Part shown: positions 1 to 10,308 of the stretch, one piece after another
How the letters are laid out: each line of letters begins with the position of its first letter
Position numbering within the stretch: the first letter of the stretch is position 1
Notes under the pieces: generated by a model
What the model was told of the DNA's origin: nothing
The model's database searches: none
The model's input: only the letters and a program-made list of their open reading frames with translations
Made by a program: the position numbers and the translations under genes
Source: Diphasiastrum complanatum
Taxonomy: Eukaryota; Streptophyta; Lycopodiopsida; Lycopodiales; Lycopodiaceae
NCBI GenBank assembly: GCA_029204225.1
Contig: MU831921.1
Location: 32,890-96,889 of the forward strand
Length of the DNA: 64,000 nucleotides
Direction: 5' to 3'

Positions 1-442
1 GTTTGAGTTTACCCATTGAGTCAATGGTGACAAAACTGTCACGATTACCAAAAGTGACTCGGCCTTTGCTCCAGTCATGAACGACTCGTGCATTGGTTAG
101 CCACGGACGACCAAGTAGTAATTCATAAGAATAGACATTATTGGGAATATCAAGTACTACAAGATCAACAGAAAACTTGAGACCTCCTAGTTTGATCAGC
201 ATGTGCGGAAGGAAACCGGTAGGTCAGACCACACTTTGATCAGCCATTCGAAGCTGACAAGTAGGTTTTGCTAGCTTGTCTCTTAGATTCCATTCCATCA
301 TGAGGGATGTGGAAATGATATTAACCTCGGAACCTCCATTGAGTACTGCTAAAACTTCATGGGATTGATGATGGGTAGCTGGGATTTTGATGTTGCCTCG
401 TTTACTGAGTGGATTGGTTAGATGTAAGGGCATTTCAGGCAA
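1..442 (-). pseudogene. gypsy retropepsin (aspartic protease) remnant
   Basis: The minus-strand frame from 442 reads into a retropepsin fold. The flap-side motif LLLGRPWL, followed by VVHDW, lies at roughly 60-130, and the active-site region lies near 330-340. The catalytic triplet, normally D-[ST/G]-G in an LVDGGS context, here reads LNGGSEVN, so the catalytic Asp is Asn. A related copy at 52100-52294 keeps the Asp. The protease would cut the Gag-Pol precursor. This copy is expected to be dead, which fits the stops in its gag. Confidence 0.75.
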
Positions 443-727
443 CTCGTCAATAATGGTGGTGGTATTGGATTGGATCTGTTGTTTCCACTGTCCAGCATGC
501 TTCTAGAGTACATGGAAGGGAAGGATGACATTGGCTTGTAGTAAATCTCCCCAGACTTCGGTACCTTCAAGGGTTTTGCTTTCAAAGGGCTTGTGAGGTA
601 CTTTATGGGAAGAGGAAGATTGTTGGTCGACATTGCGGATTTGCTGGCGATACTCATGATACAGCCGAATTTCTTCAGATGGGTGTGGATAAACTATCGA
701 GGTTGAATCATCACTTGGAGGAACCGC

Positions 728-1440
728 CTACGGTTGAGTTTTGCTGGGTGCAAGTGTAGGGGTTTGGCGTTGGGTTTGTGCCCGAGTCAAGACCCAAGCA
801 GGATTTGTTTCAATTGGTAAGGTTTCTATTTGCACTAAACAGACAGGAGTGGTTGGCTTAGATAGGTATGGGCAGTCCTTCACGTGATGTTCAATACCAC
901 AGTTTCCACAAGCTGGAGGAAAGCAGAGTTTATCTGGGCAACGAATACTAGGATGTTTATCTACACTAATAAAGCATCCTCGTATTGTGGGTAGTTGATG
1001 TGCGGCAAAGACAACTTGGTTTGGGTTGTAAGCTTGGGCATTGGGATCCACCGGTTGAGCGTTAGAATCATAGGTATAATAAACAACCGTTGCAGTAGAG
1101 TATTGCTGTTGAGTATTATCTTCCACATAGTAGGTGGCCGGATCGATGGTATTCAGATCAAGATAATGGACAGCGTTTTGTGGGGTAGGTTGGTTAACAA
1201 CAAACTATTGACGTGGGGATGGGTATTGATTTGGTGCAGGTGGTCGTGGTTGGTAAACTCCTGGTCGTGGCAGAGGTTGTTGTGACGGGTACGGGCGGTA
1301 AGATCGATAGATGGATGGTTTGTTGGCTGCTGGGAAATGATTTTGTAGTTAAGGGCATTCATTAGCAGTGTGATGCTATGAGCAGATTGGACACCAGACA
1401 TTTTCCCTTGCTGGAAAGGATTTCTCAGCAATCTATTTCA
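728..1440 (-). pseudogene. gypsy gag C-terminal region with two zinc-knuckle-like motifs
   Basis: Minus-strand continuation of gag. A region rich in Tyr, Gln, Pro and Asn separates two Cys/His clusters. One, near 900, reads CGNCGIEHHVKDC (CX2CX3HX4C spacing). The other, near 1390, begins CPIC and carries a stop inside the motif. Such knuckles bind the element's RNA during packaging. The two pieces are in different frames, so at least one frameshift as well as stops separates them. It lies between the gag capsid region (1529-2155) and the protease (1-442). Confidence 0.65.
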
Positions 1441-1528
1441 TGGCGGTTTGAAAATCGGCAGTGAGTTTATCCATATGAGATTGTTGAGCTTTTTGCCAAA
1501 AATCCATTTGATGTAGAAGTTCAGAAGA

Positions 1529-2155
1529 CTAAGCAATATTATCAGATTTCGGGTGATTAGGACGGTACGGATTCTTAGATTTTTTTTCACGATGGTCAAA
1601 GTCATCGTCGGAACCTTCGTCTTCTTCACGGATAGCATCAGTCATCACATCTTTAAGTTGATCATAAAGGTCAACTGGTTTGAGTTCACGGCGGATGTTT
1701 TTTGGCAATCCAACTAAAAATAGTTTTATGGCCATTCATCTAGTGATATTTTCATCAACACATTCTACTTTGAGACGTTTAAAACACTCAATGTAGTTTC
1801 GAACAGACTCTTCGCGATGCATCTTGATATGAGTAATTTGAATGAACGGGCTCTGAGTCAGTTTGGATGATTTGAAACGCTTGATGAGAGCGTCCTTGAG
1901 GGTGGTCCAAGAAGCAAGATCAGGAGCTTTGAGATTCAAGCACCACTCCTTGGCGGTGCCATAGAGTGCCATGGGAAATAGGCGAAGCTTTTCAGTTTCA
2001 GAGGTATCTCCATAAAAACGGCATGCATTATCAAAGTCTTGGAGAAATCGGACTGGGTCAGATTCGCCATCGTACTTTGGTGCATCGATACATGGAATTC
2101 TTCGTTCCATTCGTGGAGGAGTCGGATTAGAAGATTCAGCACAGTCACGAGACAT
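1529..2155 (-). pseudogene. gypsy gag capsid domain (Retrotrans_gag type), one internal stop
   Basis: Starts at ATG 2155 (Met-Ser-Arg-Asp-Cys). An upstream non-ATG extension to 2197 is possible but unneeded. Capsid-type motifs are clear: KYDGESDPVRFLQDF near residue 25, then FPMALYGTAKEW and W..LK..LIKRF, typical of retrotransposon gag proteins. A TGA at about 1736-1738 interrupts the frame between DENITR and MAIKLFLVGLP. A CGA to TGA change, as expected from methyl-C deamination, would explain it (inference). An acidic/basic tail follows. Gag would form the virus-like particle. Confidence 0.8.
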
Positions 2156-2235
2156 GATGCAGAATATAGATGAGCAGGGCAGGACTGTACTTGACAAAAA
2201 GGACAGTTTGCTTGCAGATGGATAGTGTAGGACAA

Positions 2236-2994
2236 AAACTGGTCTTTCTGATTGTTATAGAATTCGCAGACAGGCTGAGAGATCGTGGAGAGGCAGATAA
2301 ATCTAACTGTAATACTCGCGAATTCTGAAAAAGGCTTTTGAATGTCAGAATAGTGATTTTTTTAGATTTTTTGGAAAAATTTTGGCGTTTCAGAATTCGC
2401 AGATAGTACATGGAAATCGTGCTCTGTGAGGACGAATTCTTAGGCTGGATGACGAATTCTAACAGAGAGGTTTGACTGGCAGATAGGGAATATAAAGAAA
2501 AATGTGATGTTTTGACAGTAAATGGGCAAAATCTGTGAGATAGAATTCACGGAGCTGCTGAAGGACTGATCTTAATGAGATCTAGCCTCAGTGAAGTCGG
2601 CGAATTCTAGGACAAAGATTTTGATGAGAAATAAGGGATTTTGACAGTATATCAGGCCGTTTTCTCAAAATCTGAATGTGGTCAGAATTCATGGAGGTGA
2701 TAAAATGAAAGATCAGGGTCTGTTAGGGCTGCAGACAGACTAGCGAATTCTGATATACCTTTTTTGTTGTGAAAAATGTCACTTGGGTCACTTCTTTTGA
2801 AGAAAATGCCCAAGTTGACTCTTTTGTTGCTTCCCGTCGGTTTGAGAAGTTGCTCCGCAGCTCGTGTAGGACCTGGAGAGACGATGCGTGCTGTTTGTTG
2901 GTAGATAGAGATAAGCACACAAGCAAACATACAACACAGAAGCAAAAAAACAAAAGAAAAGGGAGAAGAAGCTAGGTAGAAAAATACTTAAAAA
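2236..2994 (-). repeat. gypsy leader carrying nine GAATTC sites
   Basis: Untranslated leader between the primer binding site and gag on the minus strand. GAATTC occurs at 2260, 2320, 2393, 2434, 2454, 2543, 2602, 2685 and 2745, mostly as (A/C)GAATTC(T/G). Parts of the surrounding sequence are also repeated: the block with TTTTGACAGTA, CAAAATCTG and AGAATTCA at about 2510-2555 recurs at about 2640-2695. The array ends before the primer site. Confidence 0.75.
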
Positions 2995-3009
2995 GCGGCA
3001 ACAGCACCA
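2995..3009 (-). other. Primer binding site, tRNA-Asp-like
   Basis: Minus-strand TGGTGCTGTTGCCGC starts one base inside the LTR end. It differs by about two C-to-T changes from the TGGCGCCGTTGCCGG type that I associate with tRNA-Asp priming in plant gypsy elements. Confidence 0.65.
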
Positions 3010-3010
3010 A

Positions 3011-3836
3011 TGTTGGAAGTATTTCTAGTGTGTGCAGTGGCTAGATCTACTTATAGGTATAGTATAGGGATGAAGAGATTCGTCCACTTTTTAAGTTTCT
3101 ACCAAGGTTCAAACAGAAATCCGAAACTAAGACGTAATGACGGAAGCACTAAGGCTTACCCAACTAGTGCTCAAAACGGAAATGAAACTATCTAAAGTGA
3201 CAAAATACAAACCCTTGCTAAGACTTACCCAGCTAGCAAGGTGTTTAATCTAAATTCTACTTAACACCCAAAGGGTAATAAAATAATATTGCGACTAATA
3301 TTAAGAAAATAAGCAATAAAGAACATGCCACAATAAACCGATGAAAAGGAGGCAAGAGGAGGCCCGAGCACCTTCCCTCAAGCTATGCACCTTTCCAAAG
3401 GGAACACAAATGACATAGAATGATAATTCTCCAAAATAGAGAGCAAGATAGCTTAATCTCAAAAGTGTTGGTTACAATGCAAATACCTCTCCTTTTATGG
3501 CAAGGAGGGTCTTCCATAAGTGTCTACTAACTTATGGGACTAATCTGTTTCTAGCTTTTCAAGAACTTCTAACTTAGGATTTAGAACTTCAAATTTCTTA
3601 ACTTAGGAAAACTTAAGATAAAATATTTCTAGTCTTAAGTTTTCTAGGTCTAAGTTCTAAATCTAAGTTTAGGCTATTTTATTATTATTTAAGCTTCTAC
3701 TCATGGACTTACAAAACACATGCCATGGCTTGAAGTTTATTGACAGATACTCATATGTGGTCTTACAAAACACATGCCATAGAGTTTTATTATTATTATT
3801 ATTTTTATTTTCTCTGTGTTAGCACAGTTGCTAACA
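3011..3836 (-). repeat. 5' LTR of the minus-strand gypsy element
   Basis: 826 bp bounded by TGTTGG (3011) and CTAACA (3831-3836), the imperfect inverted ends of an LTR, and directly adjacent to the primer binding site. The outer boundary is inferred from the terminal CA, because the partner LTR is outside the window. Confidence 0.65.
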
Positions 3837-5550
3837 TTTGAGGATTCCGTTCTGTTGGTTGTGCATGGTAAGTGTGTTACCATCATGCCCAAGGATTTTT
3901 ATTTCTCAAAAGACTTTAGGAGATAATTCAACCTCCATTTGGATAACGCCAGCACCTCCAAGGATCTACCTCTGGATATAACAGACCTCCCCACCACCTT
4001 TAACAAGAAGAGGAGGTAGTCTCGTCCTACAAAATCAAGATCTCACAGGCCGACTGCTTCCCTACCTCCGAAAGTCATCCCTACAAAGCGGCCTGACATC
4101 GTCCTGACCACTAGTTCAGCGTCTTCTGAGTCTGAATTAGACTCATGATCAGCTTCTCCTCCTCTTGTTGCTCATCAACCTCCTCAAAAGGTTTCCTCAT
4201 CGAGGAGCTTGATAAGATAACATAGAAATATGTAGATATTGTTTCCAAATCCTATACATTTAATAAGTAAGTCTTTCCAGTTAAGTTATGATGCTTTTAA
4301 TTTGATGTTTATATTTTTTTTAGTAATGATTCTAATTTCATTTTTAATTTTGCAGCCGTCATTGGAGCCTGAACATTCTTTCAATCAAAATAAATGAAGG
4401 AGTATCAAATTTTCTGTGTGTAAAAATAAATTCAGCTAAGAATACACATAGAGAATTTGATTCTCTACTTCATACAACCATTAGAAAAATATCGACAACA
4501 GCCAAATCTATTGGCGAAATAAAAACAAAAACTATCAAGGTATATAATATTGCTGATATGGATCTTTTTTTGTTTTAATCATCTTTGCATGAATAAATTA
4601 TTTATCATAATTTTAGTAGTTTTCATTTAATATCTATAGTCTGTACAACAAAACAATTCTTTTAGTTGTGCCTGGTGTGTGCTATACAATACAAAGCTAT
4701 TTTTTGAGTGGTACAACCTACAAGTGGACGTTGATATTGACAAGGTAATATTTTGTTCATTTGACGTTTTTTTTTCTCATCCTGATTTCTATTTCTTTAG
4801 TATCGTTGTTAGTAAATTGCTCATCCACCATGTTGGTAATGACAGTTCAATCATGGAATTACAAGCTTTTGCGAGTCATACGACGTCATCGAAAGTGTAA
4901 AGCACATTTCGCTTACATAGTGCGGTACTTAAGTGTTGGCAAATTTGTAAATAGATCAACATAGGTATCATTCTCTCTGATTGTCAACCATTATTGATTA
5001 CCTGATTTGAAAATAGGTTTAATTAGTTGACAAATTCAAAATCTTTAACCAAAAGTGAAAAAATATTGGACCTTATTACCGGCTGATTACATTTCAACAA
5101 GGTTTTTAACCTTTTTATGCTAATTCTGTTCAATCAATAATTGACAGATTTAGAACAATTGCAAACTTTGACGGGTCTTTCAAGAATTTACATATATGGG
5201 ATTTTCGAATTCCATTCAATGTGGACCAAAAATGTGAAAAAATCAATTACTAGCATCAACTTATGATTTCCACAGTTGCCCTCCCATTTTGAACTGATTC
5301 CGAAACATCTGGCATGCATCAGACATGACATGCAATGATCATTCCAAAATCAAAATTGCGTAACAACTGAGAAATTAGCTTTTTAACTAGCTTTTATAAA
5401 AACAATATTCATGCATGAAATTCATTTGATCAGACTATTGTAACTCACTAAACCATGTACATAGACATGCAAATAGATTCAAAATAGTATTTTCAGTATT
5501 GGGAATGTACAATACTACTTTACTCACTATTATGCAATCAGCAGAGCTGT
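3837..5550. other. AT-rich intergenic DNA with one decayed coding-like stretch
   Basis: No intact gene. The plus-strand frame across about 3930-4205 has biased composition (Lys/Arg/Ser/Pro-rich, then an acidic SSASSESELDS stretch) and only isolated stops. It is followed by a pyrimidine-rich AG at about 4355 that resembles a splice acceptor. It could be a fragment of an unrecognised transposon or gene. The rest is AT-rich with short unrelated frames. Confidence 0.35.
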
Positions 5551-5880
5551 GCTCTAATACCACTTTAATGATTGCCAAGTGAAGATCTGTCAAGATTCTG
5601 TTGCATGCAACCAAATGGATGCATGTGGAGCCATACCACCCAACCAACAAAAAATGGATAATCAAATCCCTAACTGCTTCACACCCGAGCCACGGTGATT
5701 GAATGCAAGAGAGGAGAGGATCTTGGCCTTGGAAAATTGAAAACTGAATGAGGAGATGGGTGAGTTCCTACAAGAGATATAGGTCCCAAAAGCTAAGAAA
5801 TATTTCCTATAGGATCCCCAAGACCAATCCAAAAGCATTTGACCTCCTACTGTTGCACCAAAAGCTGTCAATCACCATGC
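5551..5880 (-). repeat. LTR-like repeat R1 with adjacent Met-tRNA primer site
   Basis: Minus-strand TGGTATTAGAGC (5551-5562) is one base from the initiator-Met tRNA primer site TGGTATCAGAGC. It abuts a block starting TGATTGCCAAGTGAAG at 5569 (plus strand). This block matches 51554-51850 and in part 51394-51480: shared anchors are CTGTTGCATGCAACCAAA, ACCAACCAACAA and TGACCTC. It is best read as the 5' LTR of a decayed minus-strand element. Confidence 0.55.
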
Positions 5881-6660
5881 ATTAGCTACATAGGCCCAAA
5901 TAGAACATTTGGGCCCTCACAAGGTTATTACTCAAGATCACTATTTTGACCGTCAAGATCACTTTGTGTTTCTTGAGATCAAGTTGTGTTTCCCAACTTA
6001 AGAACCTTACATTACTGGCCTAGTCCAAAATGACGTGGCATAACTAATAATCTTGTACACTGGAGTACTAGATATTCGTGCCAAGGACTATTTCGAATCC
6101 CTCATATAGGACATGGACGTAACATACTGTGTGGATTGCTTTGCAAGAGGAGAGCTTTTCTATGTGAATTTGTATGTGTTAGTTTATCGATTTGCAAATT
6201 GTTAACTTAAGCACTATTCTTTGTCAAGAAAAAAACAACAATAGAGGAGTTGCGAATGGACAAGGAAGTCACAATGACCACCACCAAGAGCATCGCTAAA
6301 ACAAAGAGGGCTTCTACTAAGGATAAAAAATTCTAGGATTGTATAAGGTTTTTGTTGTAAAGCTATCTTCATAAGCTTTACTTCTGGCGCCACTGGCGCC
6401 AGCATTGTCCCCGGCGCCAGCAGCGCCCCTGCTACTCCTGGCGCCAACGCCTCTGGTGCCAGACCCGGCGCCACTGTGACCAGAATCCAGTCGGCGCCAA
6501 GTTCCTATGGCTGAAAACCTTTGATCAGTTCTAGCAAAGTCCAGCGAGCTCAGATCGATGTGCAATCACCTCACACGATCTAGGCATGATTAAAGGAAGC
6601 CTGGGGATCAATAAAATATAGAGAGAGAAAATGACTTTCTAGAAAGAGAAATCCTAGAGA
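5881..6660. other. Intergenic sequence with a GGCGCC cluster
   Basis: No gene seen. A short palindrome built on GGCCCAAAT and ATTTGGGCC lies near 5892-5916. A dense cluster of six GGCGCC hexamers occupies 6386-6498. The minus-strand Ala/Gly/Pro-rich frames across it come from this composition. Confidence 0.4.
6386..6498. repeat. Six GGCGCC sites in 113 bp
   Basis: GGCGCC starts at 6386, 6395, 6413, 6440, 6467 and 6493, usually as (C/T)GGCGCCA, inside otherwise AT-rich DNA. Further (T)GGCGCCAG copies occur near 7047, 7243 and 7431 in the same repeat-rich tract. Confidence 0.85.
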
Positions 6661-6669
6661 GAGAAAAAC

Positions 6670-6790
6670 GTGCTTTACCAGCCTGGGTAGAGTGCTTGGT
6701 ATGAGGGGGGGGTGCCGAATCCCACCAATACTATAGGGGAGTGCGGGTTGCGACTCAGGGCGAGCTCCAACCAAGTCTCAGCCTCCCTTG
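6670..6790 (+). repeat. 121-bp repeat, copy 1 (possible LTR segment)
   Basis: From GTGCTTTACCAGCCTGGG to the end of CAGCCTCCCTTG. It recurs at 9436-9555 with only a handful of differences (one G more in the G-run, G/A changes). A TATA-like AATAAAATATA lies upstream near 6610 and AATAAA follows at about 6884, so the surroundings resemble the promoter and polyadenylation parts of an LTR. That reading is inference. Confidence 0.7.
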
Positions 6791-8989
6791 CTGGAATGTT
6801 GTCATGGCTCTCGCCTTGGCATGCTAGCGCCTCGAAGACTAGGGTCGGTCACACACTTGAAGTGTAACCTTCTCACATTTATCAATAAAGTGGGATTTTT
6901 CTCAAACTGACTCTGATTACCTTCTGGGTTTCAGTGTTCGGTAAAAGCGCCAGTTGTAAGGCCGCTTTCAAATTTTTTAAATTGGCACATAGCTGAGGGT
7001 CGTATCCCGGGAAGCCAACGGTATGCCGTCGGGACCATTCGGTCTGTGGCGCCAGCGGTATGCTGTCGGGACCATTTGGTCCAGGAACTGGTTGTCTCTA
7101 CATCTATCGCGGCTTGTGGTTCTGAGTGTTCCTTGCATGAACGTGAATGGGTTAAGCTCTTGGGGAACGGGCTCTAACCTGTCGCTGAGTTGGATGGCTT
7201 GCTTGGGTGGAAGTTACGTGTTTATGGCTGTCCAGTATGGCGTGGCGCCAGGTTGGCTTCCAGCGCTCGTGACGAAGCTTTCAGTTGGTTAAGTCTGATG
7301 TAAGTCAGACCGTTTTCTTGGAATGGATGTTACTCATTTGTAACGAAGCTTCGAGTTGGTCAAGCTTGATGTATGTCGGGCGGCTTGCTTGGAGGGAAGT
7401 CACCCACATCGGGACCCCCGATCTGGCATGGCGCCAGGTTGGATCTCAATGTTGGTTTTCGGAACTTCAAGTTGGCTAAGTCTGATTGTTGTTGGCGAGT
7501 TGGCTGCTTGTATGTCAAGTGGGTTTGGATGGCAAGAGTTGAAGGCTGGGAAGCTAAGTCGTGGTTCCCGGGCCCCTTTGGGATGCCTATGCTACATGTG
7601 GTATCAAAGCCGACTGGCCGGTCAGCTATGCGGATCTCACGGAAATGGCCACTATTTGGGGTTCATCAAGACAACTGTTGTGCAAGGTGCTGCCCACAGT
7701 GTAAGCATGGGTGCGTCCACAGTCGGGGTGGTCGGCAGAAGGGGGGACTTGATGAGTCAAAGTGTTGCCCTCAAGGTGTAAGCATGGTTAGTTCTCGCGG
7801 TTCAGGCCTAGCGCTGTCTGCACATAGGACGGATGAGGCAAAGTGCTGTCTAGTTAGGTGAAAGCACGGTCTGTACCTTGTGGGGTGCGGGGCGACATAT
7901 TCGAACTGTACGGGTTAACCATTGATACAGAGATGCTGCTCGAATTCGGATGTAAAGCACGGGTGGTTAGCTGTCGGTGCGGGATAGCTGCCGATCGTTT
8001 AGCTATAAGGGCTATCGACCAAAAAGTGGTGGGGCGTGACTGAGGCAATGTGCTGCTTAATGGTGAAAGCACGGATAGTTGGAGGGGTGTCCTATGTGGG
8101 CTAATTCTGTGATCGATTTGTATGGGCGCGGCCAGGCAAAGGTCCGTTGGCAGGACCATCTCAAAGGGAGACCTTGTCTTTGTTACTTGTTAGTAAACCT
8201 GCCTGAGTGTCTTACTTGTATGTATTCGTGGTGAGTCTTAGTACTTGTGCTTTGCCTGGTTTGCATGATTGCTTGTGATACAAGGAGCTGATGGCTCGAG
8301 AAGGAACCTTTCTTTTGAAGGCTGATACCATCAAACAAAGAAAACTACAGAATCCGTGGGGTGGATTTGCAGTTCAAGTACTCGCACGTGAACGACAATG
8401 AAACGACTCCATGTTTGCAAAGGATGGATGGCTAGCCTGTTTCTTGGGTTAGTTTCATTTGCGACAACGCCCACCAGACGCAAGCATGAAGTCAAAAGTT
8501 GGAAAGGGCAATTTCAGGGGAGATCTTCTATGGAGCAGTTGGTCTTCATTTTGGGACGGCCACCTTCGGAACTGAAACTCACTGAGCATGGGTGATATCC
8601 AGTATCAGTTGGGTTTTTCCTCAAAGGGGAAAGACTAGGATCCTCTTTAGAGATTGGCAACAAGTTGGATCGAGCCATAATCCTAGCAGATGGGAAGCAA
8701 AGTGTTGGAAAGGCTTTTTGTCCGAAGAACTCTACTCTAAGTCCGATCAATTGATTTTATAAGTGGAGGGGAACTATCACACACACCTCTCTCTTGGGGC
8801 AAATTTTGAATGAAAGTTGATCAAAACGGGGGCAAATTCAAGGTGACCTAGCCATATACTCACACGAGAAGACTGGCGAACTTTGGACCTAATAAGTTGA
8901 CAAGTTTTTGTTGTGGAAAGGAAAGCTTGTTATAGGTTTTCTCTAGACCAGCAATGATGAGGAAACATATGAGTACGCTAGCTTGTGTT
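6791..8989. repeat. Degenerate repeat-rich noncoding tract
   Basis: No coding region recognised. Short frames on both strands here have no domain-like content. A 26-bp unit (CGGTATGC[CT]GTCGGGACC plus ATT[CT]GGTC) occurs at 7019-7044 and 7056-7081. A motif around GAAGCTT..AGTTGG..AAG..TGATGTA recurs near 7273, 7345 and, more weakly, 7466. A motif of the form AAGTGCTG, spacer, GTGAAAGCA[CT]GG recurs near 7683, 7756, 7838 and 8048. This looks like decayed LTR or leader DNA of an unknown element. Confidence 0.45.
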
Positions 8990-9355
8990 ACGTGTAAGGC
9001 AGCTGATCAATGAAGGAACTGTGAAAGTTGAGTCTTGCATGAGAGACTTGGTATTTCGAACGGACGCTAAGGGATAGTTCGCGTTGAGATCGGACTAGTG
9101 CAAACTTTGGGTGCATGTGTCTGATTCAAAGAGAGCTACTTGAAGCCAAGCTCAATGTATCTTTCTTGTTTTGACTGTGAGGCAACTGACCAGTGATAGA
9201 ATTGTGAAAGTCAAGTTTTGCGCGACGGACATGGTGCTTCACACAAACGCGAAGAGATAGTTCGTATGCGAATCAAACTGGTGTGACCCTTTGGCTTTCC
9301 ACGAGGTCAATGGTTACATTTGGGCTGATTCAAAGAGCTACTTCAAGCTGAGTGA
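8990..9355 (+). repeat. Diverged direct duplication of about 170 bp
   Basis: Two diverged copies, about 8990-9150 and 9168-9355. Shared anchors in order are GTAAGGCAGCTGA / GTGAGGCAACTGA, ACTGTGAAAGT / ATTGTGAAAGT, GGGATAGTTCG / GAGATAGTTCG and GATTCAAAGAG..CTACTT. No coding potential seen. Confidence 0.6.
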
Positions 9356-9435
9356 GAGGTGCATTGCAGAGTACTCAATCTTTGCCTACCTTAAAGAGCC
9401 AAGATGGAAAAGTATCAAGATCAGGCTGGGACAAG

Positions 9436-9555
9436 GTGCTTTACCAACCTGGGTAGAGTGCTTGGTATGAGGGGGGGTGCCGAATCCCACCAATACTATA
9501 GGGGAGTGCGGGTTGCGACTCAGGACGAGCTCCAACCAAGTCTCAGCCTCCCTTG
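9436..9555 (+). repeat. 121-bp repeat, copy 2
   Basis: Near-identical partner of 6670-6790, in the same orientation 2.77 kb away. It ends where the broken reading frame of 9553-10308 becomes open, so it may lie in the leader or 5' end of that element. Confidence 0.75.
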
Positions 9556-10308
9556 GTCACCAAGCAATTGGGGTCTAAGGAGGCTGCTGCCATCAAGGAG
9601 CTGGATGTTGTTTATCCAAGGACAAAAAAGCGAGCCACCCCCCAACCGACAGCAGAACCAATCTCACCAGCCCCACCTACTAAGAAGCAGAATGGGAAGG
9701 CGGTCAGCACAGAAGCAGATGTCCCGCATGACATTCTATCCAGCGACATCGGGGTAGAATATGCTGAATCCAGAGGGAGCCTTAAACCATCTCAGGTCAC
9801 AAAGGAAGTCCTAGAGTAGCAGACGGCCTTACTTCACCAGGCCCAACAATGCCGACAAGCAGTAGCAGCAACAACAGGCAGCTCCGGAACGGCAAGCACT
9901 TCCGGCTCTGATCCTATGGGCGTGATTCCGTCCACACAGGCAATCTCCTCGCCATCACTTGCTCTCACACTCCCACCACCAGCCCCACCGTTTACTGCCA
10001 CCTCCACAACCTCACTAACTCTCAACACAGACTTCCCTTCCACACTTCCACAAAAGCCCTCTCTTGTACAAATCCCCACCCTACTTGACTCCACAGTCAA
10101 CATAGATGATTTTGCATTACAATTACTAACTGCATTACCATCAACCATTGTCACCACTAACCCAATCCCACACTCTCTGCCACATAGTACCTCCCCACCC
10201 TTCAATCCACAATCACCTCCACCTGCCTTTCATACACCATCTAGCCTTGTTCCTGATTTTCTACCATTTAACCCCATGCCGTATCCTAACTACACCCCCA
10301 CCCTCCCT
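9553..10308 (+). pseudogene. Unrecognised ORF, N-terminal part, split by copia insertion
   Basis: One plus-strand frame runs from 9553 to the copia insertion point at 10308, with a single TAG at 9817-9819. The product begins with a Lys/Glu-rich part, then a Ser/Thr/Pro-rich low-complexity region of more than 100 residues (PPPAPPF, SPPFNPQSPPPAF). The copia LTR begins exactly at a codon boundary, and the same frame resumes at 16519 on the far side. The apparent C-terminal end at 10377 is LTR sequence, not host sequence. I do not recognise the family. A structural protein of an unknown retroelement is the likeliest reading, given the repeat-rich surroundings. Confidence 0.55.
10304..10308. other. 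Target-site duplication TCCCT (left)
   Basis: TCCCT here is repeated exactly at 16514-16518, flanking the complete copia element. A 5-bp duplication is standard for LTR retrotransposon integration. Confidence 0.95.

Larger units (their letters stand above)
1..3836 (-). mobile_element. 5' part of a minus-strand Ty3/gypsy LTR retrotransposon
   Basis: Read on the minus strand, the order is LTR (3836-3011), primer binding site (3009-2995), long leader (2994-2156), gag (from ATG at 2155), zinc-knuckle region and aspartic protease. The element then runs off the left edge of the window, so reverse transcriptase, integrase and the second LTR are not visible. The coding part is decayed: it has in-frame stops and the protease Asp is replaced. 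A tRNA-Asp-like primer site and a long gag leader are known from Tat/Athila-type plant gypsy elements; that lineage assignment is inference. The target duplication cannot be tested without the other LTR. Confidence 0.85.

Noticed and set aside
6214..6565. Ala/Gly/Pro-rich minus-strand proteins
   Set aside because: They are produced by the GGCGCC cluster read in two frames, with no start context or conserved tail.
7023..8159. Several overlapping frames of 60-162 codons on both strands
   Set aside because: They overlap on opposite strands within degenerate repeats of relatively high GC. Long frames are expected there by composition, and none shows a domain.
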